Below, piece by piece: positions 45,155-55,511 of a stretch of 64,000 bases of DNA. This stretch comes from Neoarius graeffei. Lineage: Eukaryota > Chordata > Actinopteri > Siluriformes > Ariidae. Under the pieces are notes generated by a model that made no database searches, was not told where the DNA came from, and saw nothing but the letters and a program-made list of their open reading frames with translations. Positions within the stretch are counted from its first letter, which is position 1; each line of letters begins with the position of its first letter. The translations under genes were made by a program, and so were the position numbers. The stretch is taken from positions 41,900,760 through 41,964,759 of the forward strand of contig NC_083576.1 of NCBI RefSeq assembly GCF_027579695.1, written 5' to 3'.

Positions 45155-46745
45155 CAACCCCGATTCCAAAAAAGTTGGGACAAAGTACAAATTGTAAATA
45201 AAAACAGAATGCAATAATTTATAAATCTCAAAAACTGATATTGTATTCACAATAGAACATAGACAACATATCAAATGTCGAAAGTGAGACATTTTGAAAT
45301 TTCATGCCAAATATTGGCTCATTTGAAATTTCATGACAGCAACACATCTCAAAAAAGTTGGGACGGGGCAATAAGAGGCTGGAAAAGTTAAAGGTACAAA
45401 AAAGGAACAGCTGGAGGACCAAATTGCAACTCATTAGGTCAATTGGCAATAGGTCATTAACATGACTGGGTATAAAAAGTATGACTGGCTCTCAGAAGTA
45501 AAGATGGGAAGAGGATCACCAATCCCCCTAATTCTGCGCCGACAAATAGTGGAGCAATATCAGAAAGGAGTTCAACAGTGTAAAATTACAAAGAGTTTGA
45601 ACATATCATCATCTACAGTGCATAATATCATCAGAAGATTCAGAGAATCTGGAAGAATCTCTGGCGTAAGGGTCAAGGCCGGAAAACCATACTGGGTGCA
45701 CGTGATCTTCGGGCCCTTAGACGGCACTGCATCACATACAGGCATGCTTCTGTATGGGAAATCACAAAATGGGCTCAGGAATATTTCCAAAGAACGTTAT
45801 CTGTGAACACAATTCACTGTGCCATCCGCCGTTGCCAGCTAAAATTCTATAGTTCAAAGAAGAAGCCATATCTAAACATGATCCAGAAGTGCAGACGTCT
45901 TCTCTGGGCCAAGGCTCATTTAAAATGGACTGTGGCAAAGTGGAAAACTGTTCTGTGGTCAGATGAATCAAAATTTGAAGTTCTTTATGGAAATCAGGGA
46001 CGCCGTGTCATTCGGACTAAAGAGGAGAAGGACGACCCAAGTTGTTATCAGCGCTCAGTTCAGAAGCCTGCATGTCTGATGGTATGGGGTTGCATTAGTG
46101 CATGTGGCATGGGCAGCTTACACATCTGGAAAGACACCATCAATGCTGAAAGGTATATCCAGGTTCTAGAGCAACATATGCTCCCATCCAGACGACGTCT
46201 CTTTCAGGGAAGACCTTGCATTTTCCAACATGACAATGCCAAACCACATACTGCATCAATTACAGCATCATGGCTGCGTAGAAGAAGGGTCCGAGTACTG
46301 AACTGGCCAGCCTGCAGTCCAGATCTTTCACCCATAGAAAACATTTGGCGCATCATAAAACGGAAGATACGACAAAAAAGACCTAAGACAGTTGAGCAAC
46401 TAGAATCCTACATTAGACAAGAATGGGTTAACATTCCTATCCCTGAACTTGAGCAACTTGTCTCCTCAGTCCCTAGACGTTTACAGACTGTTGCAAAGAG
46501 AAAAGGGGATGTCTCACAGTAGTAATCATGGCCTTGTCCCAACTTTTTTGAGATGTGTTGTTGTCATGAAATTTAAAATCACCTAATTTTTCTCTTTAAA
46601 TGATACATTTTCTCAGTTTAAACATTTGATATGTCATCTATGTTCTATTCTGAATAAAATATGGAATTTTGAAACTTCCACATCATTGCATTCCGTTTTT
46701 ATTTACAATTTGTACTTTGTCCCAACTTTTTTGGAATCGGGGTTG
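45155..46745 (+). mobile_element. Tc1-like copy B, full length
   Basis: A 1591-bp element, CAACCCCGATTCCAAAAAAG to its reverse complement, with TA on both sides (45153-45154 and 46746-46747). It is the unsplit sister of copy A and allows the LINE insertion point in A to be read exactly. Confidence 0.92.
45462..46522 (+). pseudogene. Tc1 copy B transposase, one frameshift
   Basis: The N-terminal helix-turn-helix region is in frame 45462-45660 ([35 protein letters not shown]). A one-base loss near 45662, relative to copy A, then shifts the frame. The DDE half is open from 45803 to 46522: [28 protein letters not shown] and [14 protein letters not shown]. All three catalytic acids are present, so a single indel separates this copy from an intact gene. 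Confidence 0.85.
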
Positions 46746-46759
46746 TATATATGGACCTA

Positions 46760-46761
46760 AC

Positions 46762-46823
<62 letters not shown>
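46760..46823. repeat. (TG)n(TA)n microsatellite
   Basis: TG units followed by ~23 TA units, just right of Tc1 copy B. Preceded by the same TGGACCTAACTGTGTG seen at 43103. Confidence 0.95.
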
Positions 46824-46826
<3 letters not shown>

Positions 46827-47055
46827 TCACACAGTGGTGCTTGAAAGTTTGTGAACCCTTTAGAATTTTCTATATTTCTGCATAAATATGACCTAAAACA
46901 TCAGATTTTCACACAAGTCCTAAAAGTAGATAAAGAGAACCCAGTTAAACAAATGAGAAATGAGACAAAAATATTATACTTGGTCATTTAATTATTGAGG
47001 AAAATGATCCAATATTACATATCTGTGAGTGGAAAAAGTATGTGAACCTTTGCTT

Positions 47056-48075
47056 TCAGTATCTGGTGTGACCCCCTTGTACAGCAATAACTGCAACTAA
47101 ACATTTCTGGTAACTGTTGATCAGTCCTGCACACCGGTTTGGAGGAATTTTAGCCCATTCCTCCATACAGAACAGCTTCAACTCTGGGATGTTGGTGGGT
47201 TTCCTCACATGAACTGCTCGCTTCACGTCCTTCCACAACATTTTGATTGGATTAAGGTCAGGACTTTGACTTGGCCATTCCAAAACATTAACTTTATTCT
47301 TCTTTAACCATTCTTTTGTAGAACGACTTGTGTGCTTAGGGTCGTTGTCTTGCTGCATGACCCACCTTCTCTTGAGATTCAGTTCATGGACAGATGTCCT
47401 GACATTTTCCTTTCGAATTCACTGATATAATTCAGAATTCATTGATCCATCAATAATAACAAGCCATCCTGGCCCAGATGCAGCAAAACAGGCCCAAACC
47501 ATGATACTACAACCACCATGTTTCACAGATGGGATAAGGTTCTTACGCTGGAATGCAGTGTTTTCCTTTCTCCAAACATAACACTTCTCATTTAGACCAA
47601 AAAGTTCTATTTTGGTCTCATCCATCCACAAAACATTTTTCCAATAGCCTTCTGGCTTGTCCACGTGATCTTTAGCAAACTGCAGACGAGCAGCAAAGTT
47701 CTTTTTGGAGAGCAGTGGCTTTCTCCTTGCAACCCTGCCATGCACACCATTGTTGTTCAGTGTTCTCCTGATGGTGTACTCATGAACATTATCATTAGCC
47801 AATGTGAGAGAGGCCTTCAGTTGCTTAAAAGTTACCCTGGGGTCCTTTGTGACCTCGCTGACTATTACACGCCTTGCTCTTGAAGTGATCTTTGTTGGTT
47901 GACCACTCCTAGGGAGGGTAACAATGGTCTTGATTTTCATCCATTTGTACACAATTTGTCTGACTGTGGATTGGTGGAGTCCAAACTCTTCAGAGATGGT
48001 TTTGTAACCTTTTCCAGCCTGATGAGCATCAACAATGCTTTTTCTGAAGTCCTCAGAAATCTCCTTTGTTCATGC
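47056..48075 (-). pseudogene. Tc1 copy D transposase, catalytic E changed to K
   Basis: Pieces from right to left: ~48075-47960 (N-terminal helix-turn-helix, broken), 47952-47419 ([31 protein letters not shown] with first D, HGGCSIMVWACFAASGPG) and 47358-47056 (MQQDNDPKHTSRSTKEWL with second D). The third landmark reads SPDLNPIKMLW, where Tc1 transposases have E in NPIE. Besides the frameshifts, this substitution alone should abolish catalysis. Confidence 0.85.
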
Positions 48076-48335
48076 CATGATACACTTCCACAAACATGTA
48101 TTGTGAAGATCAAGGCAAGGCAAGTTTATTTATATAGCACATTTCATACACAGTGGCAGTTCAATGTGCTTTACAGAAGTAAAAGCAGAACAGTAAACAA
48201 TAGAAAATAAAATTACATAAAATAATTGGGGAAGAAAAATAATAAGAATTAAACAATAGTAGAAATTAAATTAATAAAATGAAATAAAGTTAATCAGCCT
48301 CGAGATTAATTATTATTATGGGTTTAACTCATAAT

Positions 48336-48570
48336 GCGCGCTCTTCCCGTGGATCTTCCACGAGGATCACCAAAAATCGTCCCGCAGACAAAATCTACGA
48401 GGATCACAAATATCACATAAAGCGCACTCTTCCCGTGGCTCTTCCATGAGGATCACCAAAAATCATCCTGCAGACACAATCTATGAGGATCACCAAATAA
48501 AATCGTCCCGCAGACAAAATCTACGAGGATCACCAAAAATCATCCCGCAGACAAAATCTACAAGGATCAC
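48336..48570. repeat. minisatellite in the LINE 3' UTR
   Basis: About five units based on GAGGATCACCAAAAATCGTC plus CCGCAGACAAAATCTAC, with an ~86-bp higher-order unit (starting 'cgctcttcccgtgg') repeated twice, then two shorter ~43-bp units. Confidence 0.85.
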
Positions 48571-48728
48571 AGTAACAAAGAATTAAAGTAAAAGTAAAAT
48601 CATTGAAATCCAAGATTAAAAAGAAATTAAAATAAAGTAAAATCATTAAAATCAAAATTAAAAGAAATTATGTTAAAGGAAATTAATTACTTAGGTAAAA
48701 ATTAATCAAGTGAAAGCATGATTTCAAC

Positions 48729-51474
48729 TTAACTGTTGAAGTTAAGTTCGCTGTCAATAAGTACACCAAGGTTTTTGACAGTATCCTTTGCTTTAAGCCC
48801 CTTAGTTTCAAGAACAGTGGCAATCCTAAGCCTTTCCTCCTTTTTGCCAAATATAATTGCTTCAGTTTTATCTGCGTTCAGCTGAAGAAAATTGTGAGAC
48901 ATCCATTTGTTAATTTGGTCAATGCATCTATGAAGAGACTCAAGAGGGGCATAGTCATTAGGTGACATAGCTAAGTAAAGCTGAGTGTCATCTGCATAGC
49001 TATGGAAGTTTATTGAGTTATTCTTAATAATTTGTCCAAGTGGGAGCATATAAAGGTTGAATAGTAATGGTCCCAGGATTGAGCCCTGGGGAACCCCACA
49101 GTTCAAGGACACGGGTGATGAACTGTGGCCTCCAATGGCCACATAAAAAAATCTTTGTTGTAGGTAAGATTTTAACCAGTTGATTACTATACCAGTAAAT
49201 CCAACCCAATGCTCCAGTCGATGTAACAGTATGGAATGATCTACCGTGTCAAATGCAGCACTTAAGTCTAAAAGCACCAAGACTGATGTTTTACCAGCAT
49301 CAAAATTAAGACGTAGGTCATTCATGACTTTAGTAAGAGCTGTTTCAGTGCTATGATTGGCACGAAAACCTGACTGAAACTTATCAAAACATCTGTTTCA
49401 TGTCAGGAAGGCAGTTAATTGATTAAAAACAATTTTTTCAATTATTTTACCAACGAATGGCAAATTGGATATGGGCCTGTAGTTGTTGAGTACTGAGACA
49501 TCCAGGTTATTCTTTTTCAGTAGGGGTTTTACAACCACTTTTTTCAGAGATGAGGGAAACATGCCAGTTCGTAAGGAGGTGTTGATAATCTGAAGTACCT
49601 CATCTGATATTAGGTGAAGAACAGATTTGAAAAAGACTGTAGGTAAAATGTCCAGTTCAGATGTGGAGGAGCTGAGACTTTGTACTGTTTTTCTCAGAGT
49701 CTCAACATCAATTAAACTAAATGTTGACATTGTATTACGACCCCCTCTCTCATTATCCAATGGTTCCAGATTTTGAAGTGTTTGCACCTGTGTGGCTATA
49801 TTCATACGTATTTTATCAATCTTTCCTTTGAAAAAAGATGCAAAGTCGTTGCATGTATTAACTGAAAGAAATTCAGAAGGCATTTGTTTTGATGGGTTTG
49901 TTAGCTTTTCAACTGTAGAAAATAGCACACGGGCATTGTTGATATTCCTATTAATAATGTCAGCAAAAAAAGACTGTCTTGCTTTAGAAATTTCTAAGTT
50001 GTATTTACATAACATCCCTTTGTAGATTTGATAATGAATCTGGAGTTTAGATTTACGCCATTTTCTTTCAGACTTTCTACATTCCCTCTTTAACATTTTA
50101 ACTGTTGGATTTAGTTTCCAGGGTGCTTTTCCTTTGTCTATGACTCTTTTGGTTTTAAAAGGAGCAATAGCATCCATAATATGATTCATTCTTGAATTAA
50201 AAATTTCCATTAGATCATCTGCACAATCTGAAGATTGACATGGGAGTTCTGAGAGTGCCTGCTCAAAAAGAGCTGCTGTGCCATTGGTAATTACCCTCTT
50301 TTTTACAGTCACAGACTTGTTTTGAAAGTGAGGGGAAATGGAAACATCAAAGAAAACACAGAAATGATCAGATATACCCAGGTCCATGACACTAGTAGAT
50401 ACATTAAGACCCTTAGTGATGACAAGGTCGAGGGTGTGGCCATGGGAGTGTGTTGGCCCTTGTACATGTTGTGTTAGGTTGAAGGCATCAATCATCTCAT
50501 CTCATCTCATTATCTCTAGCCGCTTTATCCTTCTACAGGGTCGCAGGCAAGCTGGAGCCTATCCCAGCTGACTACGGGTGAAAGGCGGGGTACACCCTGG
50601 ACAAGTCGCCAGGTCATCACAGGGCTGACACATAGACACAGACAACCATTCACACTCACATTCACACCTACGGTCAATTTAGAGTCACCAGTTAACCTAA
50701 CCTGCATGTCTTTGGACTGTGGGGGAAACCGGAGCACCCGGAGGAAACCCACGCGGACACGGGGAGAACATGCAAACTCCACACAGAAAGGCCCTCGCCG
50801 GCCCCGGGGCTCGAACCCAGGACCTTCTTGCTGTGAGGCGACAGCGCTAACCACTACACCACCGAGGCATCAATCAGTGTAAGAAATTCATTTGCATATG
50901 TGTTATCTGGATTATCAACATGGAAATTAAAATCCCCAGAAATAATAAGATTGTCAAACTCTAAACAAATATTTGACAACAGTTCCCCAAACTCCTCTAG
51001 GAACAGTGGTGCAGAAAGTCTTGGTGGTCTGTAAATAGTCAACACTAATATGTTAGAAGAACATTTTAGGATTGCACTTAGGTATTCAAAAGATGTAAAA
51101 TCACCAAGAGTTGTCTGTTTGTACTGAAAACATACCTTGTATATATTTGCTATTCCTCCTCCCCGTTTATTGGCTCTTCCAACACTCATGAAATCAAAGA
51201 GTGGGGGAGTTGCTTCAATAAGAGTAATAGAGCTACTTGATTGTTCAAGCCAAGCTTCAGTAAGAAGCATAAAATCCAGTTTGTGTGTACCGATGAAGTC
51301 ATTAATTAAAAAAGGCTTATTAAGTGATCTTACATTCTGAAGAGCTAGTTTTACAGTGAATGTGGGGATAATTTCCACAGAAGCGTTCTGTGGTTGTTTT
51401 GGAACTGGAAGGAGATTTGACGAGTTTACCCCATTGATAGGATGAATAAGAACACCTCTCCTTCTTGTTAGCAC
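48729..51474 (-). pseudogene. L2-like endonuclease and reverse transcriptase
   Basis: The endonuclease starts at ~51474 (LALQNVRSLNKPFLINDFI, LLTEAWLEQ, LIISGDFNFHVDNPDNTYAN) and resumes after the SINE at 50481 (THGHTLDLVI-like, LGISDHFCVFFD with catalytic SDH). The linker and RT start are in 50495-49398 (LNNYRPISNLPFVGKIIEKI). The RT core is in 49325-48729 (LVLLDLSAAFDTVDHSILL, CGVPQGSILGPLLFNLYM, HSYADDTQLYL with catalytic ADD). A stop/frameshift near 49390 and the SINE break it. Long open pieces imply a young copy. Confidence 0.82.
50495..50864 (-). mobile_element. SINE with 12-bp TSD inside the L2-like LINE
   Basis: Flanked by AGGCATCAATCA at 50483-50494 and 50865-50876. Minus orientation. 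The extreme 5' head is a few bases shorter than in other copies (it lacks the terminal TGCCGCC). Confidence 0.95.
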
Positions 51475-52029
51475 AGGAATAGAAAAGTACGTCGTGGGTC
51501 CCAGCTTATTTTCAAAACTACCATCTGGACCCAGATTATATCAGTTCATTCCAACATGAAGGTCTTCACTGCTGCTGGTGAACTGTAGCTGTGCACATGG
51601 TCCTTGAGTCTTATCTGTAATCACAGGGGGAGGTGGTGCCCTTTGTTTCTTGGGTGCTGTGGCAGTTGGATTAGTGATTTTGGGGTACACAAGGCCTGAC
51701 CATGAGACAGCTCTGTGTACGGTACTTGATTTGAGTGTCCTCTTGGGCTTGCCAAAGACACTTGGCTTAAAGACAATAGTCTCTCCATTTTCTCAGGAAA
51801 ACGCAGTCTGGGGGGTGAAGGAGATACAGAGGGGCTTGGGGTTACATCCACTGCTGTTGTTGGTGATTGCCTATTGCCAGTCTCAGGAGGTTGTGGTGAT
51901 GCTTGTTTATCTGATTGATCAGACTTTGATAGATCCCTGTTCTTTAAATAAAACAGGGTGCCCACTCACACCTGATTGTCATCCCATTGATTGAAAACAC
52001 CTGACTCTAATTTCACCTTCAAATTAACT

Positions 52030-52243
52030 GATTCAGATTCAGAATATTTATTGTCATTGTCACAAAAAAGAACAACGAAATTTCGTTTGGAACATCCATA
52101 CAGCAGAGTTGATAAAGTGCAAACCCATAAATAAATACATACCCCCCCAAGTAACCCAGTGTAAGCATTTGACCCAGTATTGCATCAGTACAACAAAAAG
52201 CAGCATAGCAAATAGCAGCATAAGTTCAAGTTTAAATGAGAAC
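52030..52243. mobile_element. small insertion in Tc1 copy D
   Basis: ~210 bp starting 'gattcagattcagaatattt' break the right part of copy D. The element resumes with 'gctaatcctagaggttcaca'. AACT is present at both junctions. It resembles a LINE/SINE 3' end, but I could not name it. Confidence 0.55.
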
Positions 52244-52465
52244 TGCTAATCCTAGAGGTTCACATACTTTTGCCACTCACAGAAATGTAATATTGGATAA
52301 TTTTCCTCAGTAAATAAATGACCAAGTATAATATTTTTGTCTCATTTGTTTAACTGGGTTCTCTTTATCTACTTTTAGGACTTGTATGAAAATCTGATTG
52401 TGTTTTAGATCATATTTATGCAGAAATATAGAAAATTCTAAAGGGTTCACAAACTTTCAAGCACC

Positions 52466-52468
<3 letters not shown>

Positions 52469-52525
<57 letters not shown>

Positions 52526-52546
52526 TGTGTGTGCGCACATATATAT
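52469..52546. repeat. (GT)n microsatellite
   Basis: ~26 GT units (52469-52520) followed by a GC/GT-mixed extension, directly outside Tc1 copy D. Confidence 0.95.
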
Positions 52547-52876
52547 TTTTTTCCCACACACACACACACGCAAATAAATTCAAATAAATTCCTGGATTCT
52601 TCAGCCAGTGATGCACTGAAGAAAGCTGAACAGAGATCAATTAGAGTAAAATACTTAAAGGGCTGATGACACGAACATGTCTCTATGCAATTTCTTAAAT
52701 AAACTATACAACATGGCAAACATGTTAGATTTCTGTTATAATTACGTGAAAATAAGCTGTTGTTACGCGAATATCCAACTTTTAATTGCACAGCGCAAGA
52801 AAACTGGGTCCGTGGCTCGCGGCCATGTTGTGACGTCAGCGGAAGAACACGCTGCGGTTCACTGGCTGTCTACTCA

Positions 52877-53109
52877 ATGGAAATGGCGCATGAAAACGCC
52901 GGTGAACTCTCTAGCTCTTCCTCTTCTGGGAGTCTAGAATTGTGTTGTGAGTGGGATAGATCGGAAGAATCAAGTGATGATGAACACGGGTGCATCCAAC
53001 CGTACAGGTTTGAACCTGTTAATGTGCAATCTGAGAGCGACTCCGACATGGACAGCGGACAGGCAGACAGCCCAGCACTGAACACCACAAGGTTGGATAA
53101 CAAGGATTG
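52877..53109 (+). CDS. acidic exon with PYRFEP motif (P2X7-like family?)
   Basis: The ATG at 52877 (in-frame ATG also at 52883) opens 77 codons and ends at a GTAGGT donor (53110). It is rich in Ser, Glu and Asp (AGELSSSSSSGSLEL, EESSDDEHG) and contains CIQPYRFEPVN. The PY-FEP motif with an acidic stretch resembles the start of multi-copy fish proteins that databases label P2X purinoceptor 7-like, often next to transposons. That identity is from memory and unverified. The downstream exon(s) are absent, so only the first exon survives, in open form. Confidence 0.5.
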
Positions 53110-53459
53110 GTAGGTCAACCCGTATTTGTTCAAAATGTTACGGAATCAATATTTTAATATTGTGTATTGTTGTCTTGCATGTGTAAACACTGCTTATATC
53201 ATGTAAGCCGTATGCTACACTGAATACATAGTTCCTAATGGAGCATGCAAACGGTTACATGAAAGCCGCAAGCTTTCACAAGCAAATACATGACTGATAT
53301 CACACCGACTTTATGATTACATTTATGATTATCATGAATGTGTACTCTATGATGTGTACTCTATGAGCGCTCTGGAGCGAGTCACTTCCAAGATGGCCGC
53401 GCAGACCACATGGTTACTATTTTTAGCATCATGTCGGAGCACTCTATAGCTCTACGTAC

Positions 53460-53846
53460 CTTTATCTTATGTCGTTTCTCAACACATGTTCTGACAGTTG
53501 GACTGTCTTTGGAGGAGTCGCCTTGTCCCAGGCAACTGCTGGATCCAGCATAGCTACTAGTAGACCCTCTCCGGAATACTGTAGGCACTGCTGATGGTAG
53601 CAGCACACGTTTGTGCTGAACTGAACACCCAAGAGATTCCTTTAAGCTGGGAAGGGTGTCAAAACAATCCAAATCGAAGTGTTCAGAGTACAGGACGGAT
53701 GTTGGTGAGGGCTCCCACTTGTCATGAGTGCGCCTGACTTGCTTCACCCACTTTGCATGCAGCTCGGGATCTCTGGGAAACTTGAATAAACTTACCCCAT
53801 CCTTGTGGGTTTTGGAGCAAAAGCCGGCAACACAATGCGAAGGCAT
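53460..53846 (-). CDS. THAP zinc-finger exon, intact
   Basis: The ATG at 53846 opens 129 codons to a GTACGT donor (53459). A complete THAP domain spans residues ~1-90: MPSHCVAGFCSKTHKDGVSL (C5 and C10), FKFPRDPELHAKWVKQVRR (conserved P and W), then SEHFDLDCFD (H and the following F) and the closing AVPTVF box. The domain binds DNA sequence-specifically through zinc; in Kolobok and P elements it recognises transposon ends. The catalytic exons expected downstream are missing from this copy. Confidence 0.8.
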
Positions 53847-53848
53847 AA

Positions 53849-53853
<5 letters not shown>

Positions 53854-53879
<26 letters not shown>
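53854..53879. repeat. (TA)n tract
   Basis: TA repeats immediately left of the SINE. ATATATATAT recurs at its right edge (54221-54230), so TA-rich sequence served as the SINE target. Confidence 0.9.
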
Positions 53880-54220
53880 CATTATCTCAAGCCGCTTTAT
53901 CCTTCTACAGGGTCGCAGGCAAGCTGGAGCCTATCCCAGCTGACTACGGGCGAAAGGCAGGGTACACCCTGGACAAGTCGCCAGGTCATCACAGGGCTGA
54001 CACATAGACACAGACAACCATTCACACTCACACCTACGGTCAATTTAGAGTCACCAGTTAACCTAACCTGCATGTCTTTGGACTGTGGGGGAAACCGGAG
54101 CACACCCACGCGGACAACATGCAAACTCCACACAGAAAGGCCCTCGCCGGCCCCAGGGCTCGAACCCAGGACCTTCTTGCTGTGAGGCGACAGCGCTAAC
54201 CACTACACCACCGTGCCGCC
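53880..54220 (-). mobile_element. SINE in the Kolobok-like element
   Basis: Same SINE family, minus orientation, with a small internal deletion around 'cggagcacacccacgcggac' (54100-54117) relative to the other copies. Flanked by (TA)n. Confidence 0.93.
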
Positions 54221-54844
54221 ATATATATATAAAATAATGTATAATAATAATACTAATAATGACAAACTGAACACCTGTCGCATCAACAACAAACTGGTAA
54301 GTTAGGAGGAAGATTCTTTCACTGACGTCATATAGCCCCTCCTCCTCTTTCGTCTCCTGGTTGCTGCAGCCCCGTCAAATTTGCCCAAATAGCCGCGTTT
54401 TTTATCATAACTTGTAAAATAGGCGCCTTCGTGAATTAATATATGGATCATCGGGAATTACTTTTATGTTATAAAACATCGCCAAAGATGTCAAAAAAGT
54501 GTCATCAGCCCTTTAACATCAAGTGACAGTTGTGAAAGGTGTATGTGAGGGCTGATATTGTATCAAATCTGGATAAACTTTTTCATGTTCCTGCAAAACT
54601 ATCTCCCCCCACCCCCATCAGTATTGGGAGTAACGCGTTACAAAAGTAACGAATTACTGTAATGCATTGCTTTTGCAGTAACGCGGTAATGTAAGGCATT
54701 ACAGGAAAAAATTTGGTAACATTTTACTCGGTACAAATGTCAGTAAGGCGCGTTACAATGCATTTTTAACCTGGAATGAAGTGGTGGGTTTTTTTTTTCC
54801 TTCATACAAATTCGCCAAAATCACCGCGAGATCAGCAGAGGTGA

Positions 54845-55261
54845 AACGTCCGCGCAAAATGTTTCACTTTCCCTTTAGGCTAGTCAGACAGGAGAGAGAG
54901 AGGAGTGAACCTGCAGCTGATAGCACATTCTCCAGATGGGCACACGCCCATTACTTTGTTTGTGAAAAATAAGGATGTGAAGAACATCGTAGTCAAATGC
55001 ACTTTGTGTGCTAAACCTAAAGAACGGTCCACTTCCCGAAATAGCACCAGTAATTTAACTAAGCATTTACAGAGGTGCCATAGTAACATGAAGTTAGCAA
55101 GGAAGCAAGCGGAGGATGAGAGTGGCGATAAAATCACAAAGCAGCCAAAATTAACGTTCTGCAGCTCTGAGATGCTCCTTCAGCCTCAAGAGGTTAGGAG
55201 ACTTGTGGCGGAGTATGTTGAAGATATGCTGACAGTTTGTTTACATTTTTGTCCTGTATAA
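54845..55261 (+). pseudogene. hAT BED zinc-finger exon, frameshifted
   Basis: Two overlapping frames: FHFPFRLVRQERERSEPA (54861-54972) and ITLFVKNKDVKNIVVKCTLC through NSTSNLTKHLQRCHSNMK (54905-55261). The C-x2-C...H-x4-H arrangement (CTLC ... HLQRCH) is a BED finger. The C-terminal part reads KQPKLTFCSSEML and then stops. The overlap indicates a frameshift just before the finger. Confidence 0.7.
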
Positions 55262-55511
55262 CTGAGTTTTTTTTTTTTCTGGTCGGAAGTCAGACTAAAG
55301 TGATTGAGCTGCCTTTCCTTCGAGGGCTAATATGCCTAAGCACTTCAGTATCATTAAAAGCACTTTGATTTTGTTATTTCTAATTCTGTTTTTCGAAATG
55401 TGACTGGGTAGCCTCATATAGCCAATAGTCATTGTCTAGCTGTGATTTAAAGGGCTTGTGGGGGTTTTTTTTTCAGGCCAGTTTTATTGTAGGCTACGAT
55501 TTGCCATAATA

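Larger units (their letters stand above)
48111..51955 (-). mobile_element. L2-like LINE
   Basis: Read right to left: proline-rich 5' region (51965-51621), endonuclease (51474-50400), RT (49700-48729) and 3' UTR with the tail 'aaggcaaggcaagtttattt' reversed at 48111. It inserted in Tc1 copy D and carries a SINE (50495-50864) and a tandem repeat in its 3' UTR (48336-48570). Confidence 0.8.
46832..52469 (-). mobile_element. Tc1-like copy D, split by a LINE
   Basis: The ends CAGTGGTGCTTGAAAGTTTG (46832) and the inverse at 52450-52469 are parts of ~215-bp inverted repeats that match almost base for base (46832-47050 vs 52250-52469). The left part of the element is 46832-48110. The right part is ~51955-52469, with a further ~210-bp insertion at ~52030-52243. 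An L2-like LINE (48111-51955) lies between. Confidence 0.88.
52659..54512. mobile_element. Kolobok-like element with TTAA target site
   Basis: AGGGCTGATGACAC at 52659-52672 and its inverse GTGTCATCAGCCCT at 54499-54512 are flanked by TTAA (52655-52658 and 54513-54516). TTAA duplications occur in piggyBac and Kolobok elements. The THAP exon inside points to Kolobok. Two first exons diverge in content: an acidic exon on + (52877-53109) and a THAP exon on - (53846-53460). No catalytic domain is present, so the copy is non-autonomous. A SINE lies at 53880-54220. Confidence 0.85.

Noticed and set aside
48336-48570. Possible CRISPR-like array
   Set aside because: Units are head-to-tail with no unique spacers, in a eukaryotic LINE 3' UTR; it is a minisatellite.
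52416-52791. Frames with long Thr-His or Val-Cys repeats
   Set aside because: Translations of the GT/CA microsatellite.
53382-53459. Extension of the THAP frame beyond the GTACGT donor
   Set aside because: Codon content becomes non-conserved after the donor; more likely intron read-through.
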